Program-made: the position numbers and the translations under genes
The notes under the pieces: model-generated
Seen by the model: only the letters and a program-made list of their open reading frames with translations
Told to the model about the DNA's origin: nothing
Database searches by the model: none
Source: Actinomycetes bacterium
Lineage (GTDB): Bacteria > Actinomycetota > Actinomycetes > Actinomycetales > Microbacteriaceae
Reading direction: 5' to 3'
Assembly: GCA_023421635.1 (NCBI GenBank)
Contig: JAEZSU010000024.1
Span: 1-7,454, forward strand
Length of the DNA: 7,454 bases
Shown: piece after piece, positions 6,916 to 7,454 of the stretch
How the letters are laid out: each line of letters opens with the position of its first letter
Numbering within the stretch: the stretch's first letter is position 1

Positions 6916-7454
6916 TTACGCGGTGACGACCTGCGCGGTGCCGAGCGGGGCGTCGGGGCCCATCTCGGCGGCGATGCGGTTCGCCTCCTCGATGAGGGTC
7001 GGCACGAGCTCCGCCTCCGGGACGGTCTTGATGACCTCGCCCCGCACGAAGATCTGGCCCTTGCCGTTGCCGCTCGCGACCCCGAGGTCGGCTTCGCGGG
7101 CTTCGCCGGGACCGTTCACCACACAGCCCATGACGGCGACCCGCAGCGGCACGGTCATGTCCTTCAGGCCCTCCGTGACGCTGTCGGCGAGGGAGTAGAC
7201 GTCGACCTGCGCGCGCCCGCAGGAGGGGCACGAGACGATCTCGAGGCGACGCTCGCGGAGGTTCAGCGACTGCAGGATCTGCAGGCCCACCTTCACCTCT
7301 TCCGCCGGGGGTGCCGACAGCGACACCCGGATGGTGTCGCCGATGCCCTCGCCGAGGAGGATGCCGAAGGCGGTCGCCGACTTGATGGTGCCCTGGAAGG
7401 CGGGGCCGGCCTCGGTGACGCCGAGGTGCAGCGGCCAGTCGCCGCGCTGCGCGA
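6916..7454 (-). CDS. ispG: 4-hydroxy-3-methylbut-2-enyl diphosphate synthase IspG/GcpE (C-terminal part; 5' end outside window)
   Basis: IspG reduces 2-C-methyl-D-erythritol 2,4-cyclodiphosphate to HMBPP, the penultimate step of the MEP isoprenoid pathway, using a [4Fe-4S] cluster in the cytoplasm. The 178 visible residues begin inside the barrel domain ([20 protein letters not shown], then [18 protein letters not shown]) and run to the TAA stop. Cluster ligands are all present: two cysteines in SCPSCGR and one in [10 protein letters not shown], whose Glu is the conserved fourth ligand or catalytic residue. IspG is usually 360-390 residues in this group, so about half is missing beyond base 7454. 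benE follows in the same direction. Its distance from proS and nusA in the same orientation fits a housekeeping backbone with accessory genes inserted. Confidence 0.97.
   Translation of the reverse strand, partial: AQRGDWPLHLGVTEAGPAFQGTIKSATAFGILLGEGIGDTIRVSLSAPPAEEVKVGLQILQSLNLRERRLEIVSCPSCGRAQVDVYSLADSVTEGLKDMTVPLRVAVMGCVVNGPGEAREADLGVASGNGKGQIFVRGEVIKTVPEAELVPTLIEEANRIAAEMGPDAPLGTAQVVTA

Overview
The window is very GC-rich (roughly 70% by eye) and densely coding. Its gene content and protein sequences point to a high-GC Gram-positive actinobacterium, most likely Microbacteriaceae and probably close to Microbacterium. Supporting signs are an actinobacterial-type NusA and ProS, a DUF1206 membrane protein (a largely actinobacterial family), GTG starts, and TANNNT promoter boxes placed so close to start codons that several messages look leaderless.

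Layout, left to right. (1) 1-865, minus: 5' portion of nusA (transcription termination/antitermination factor); its 3' end lies outside the window. (2) 956-2812, minus: a two-part membrane enzyme. A DUF308/HdeD-like multi-helix membrane domain is joined to a C-terminal secretory-lipase (LIP family) alpha/beta hydrolase that I predict faces outward. (3) 2928-3761, plus: a DUF1206 protein built from three two-helix repeats and divergent from the lipase gene. It is the only plus-strand gene and ends 7 bp from the proS stop. (4) 3769-5523, minus: proS, full-length prolyl-tRNA synthetase with an editing domain. (5) 5524-5697: intergenic region with a strong nested palindrome made of four 10-bp units at about 19-bp spacing. 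(6) 5698-6876, minus: benE, benzoate/H+ symporter family. (7) 6916-7454, minus: C-terminal part of ispG, the iron-sulfur enzyme of the MEP isoprenoid pathway; its N-terminus lies outside the window.

The genes do not form one pathway. ispG, proS and nusA are a housekeeping backbone in the same orientation, separated by accessory membrane genes (benE, DUF1206, DUF308-lipase). No rimP lies immediately upstream of nusA, where many bacteria carry it.

I see no CRISPR array, transposase, tRNA or rRNA, and no clear new defence or mobile system. The points most worth a second look are the membrane-tethered lipase fusion, the benE-proS palindromic element, a strong excess of the hexamer GGATGC/GCATCC, and the repeated leaderless promoter geometry. 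All gene-free stretches are shorter than 180 bp.
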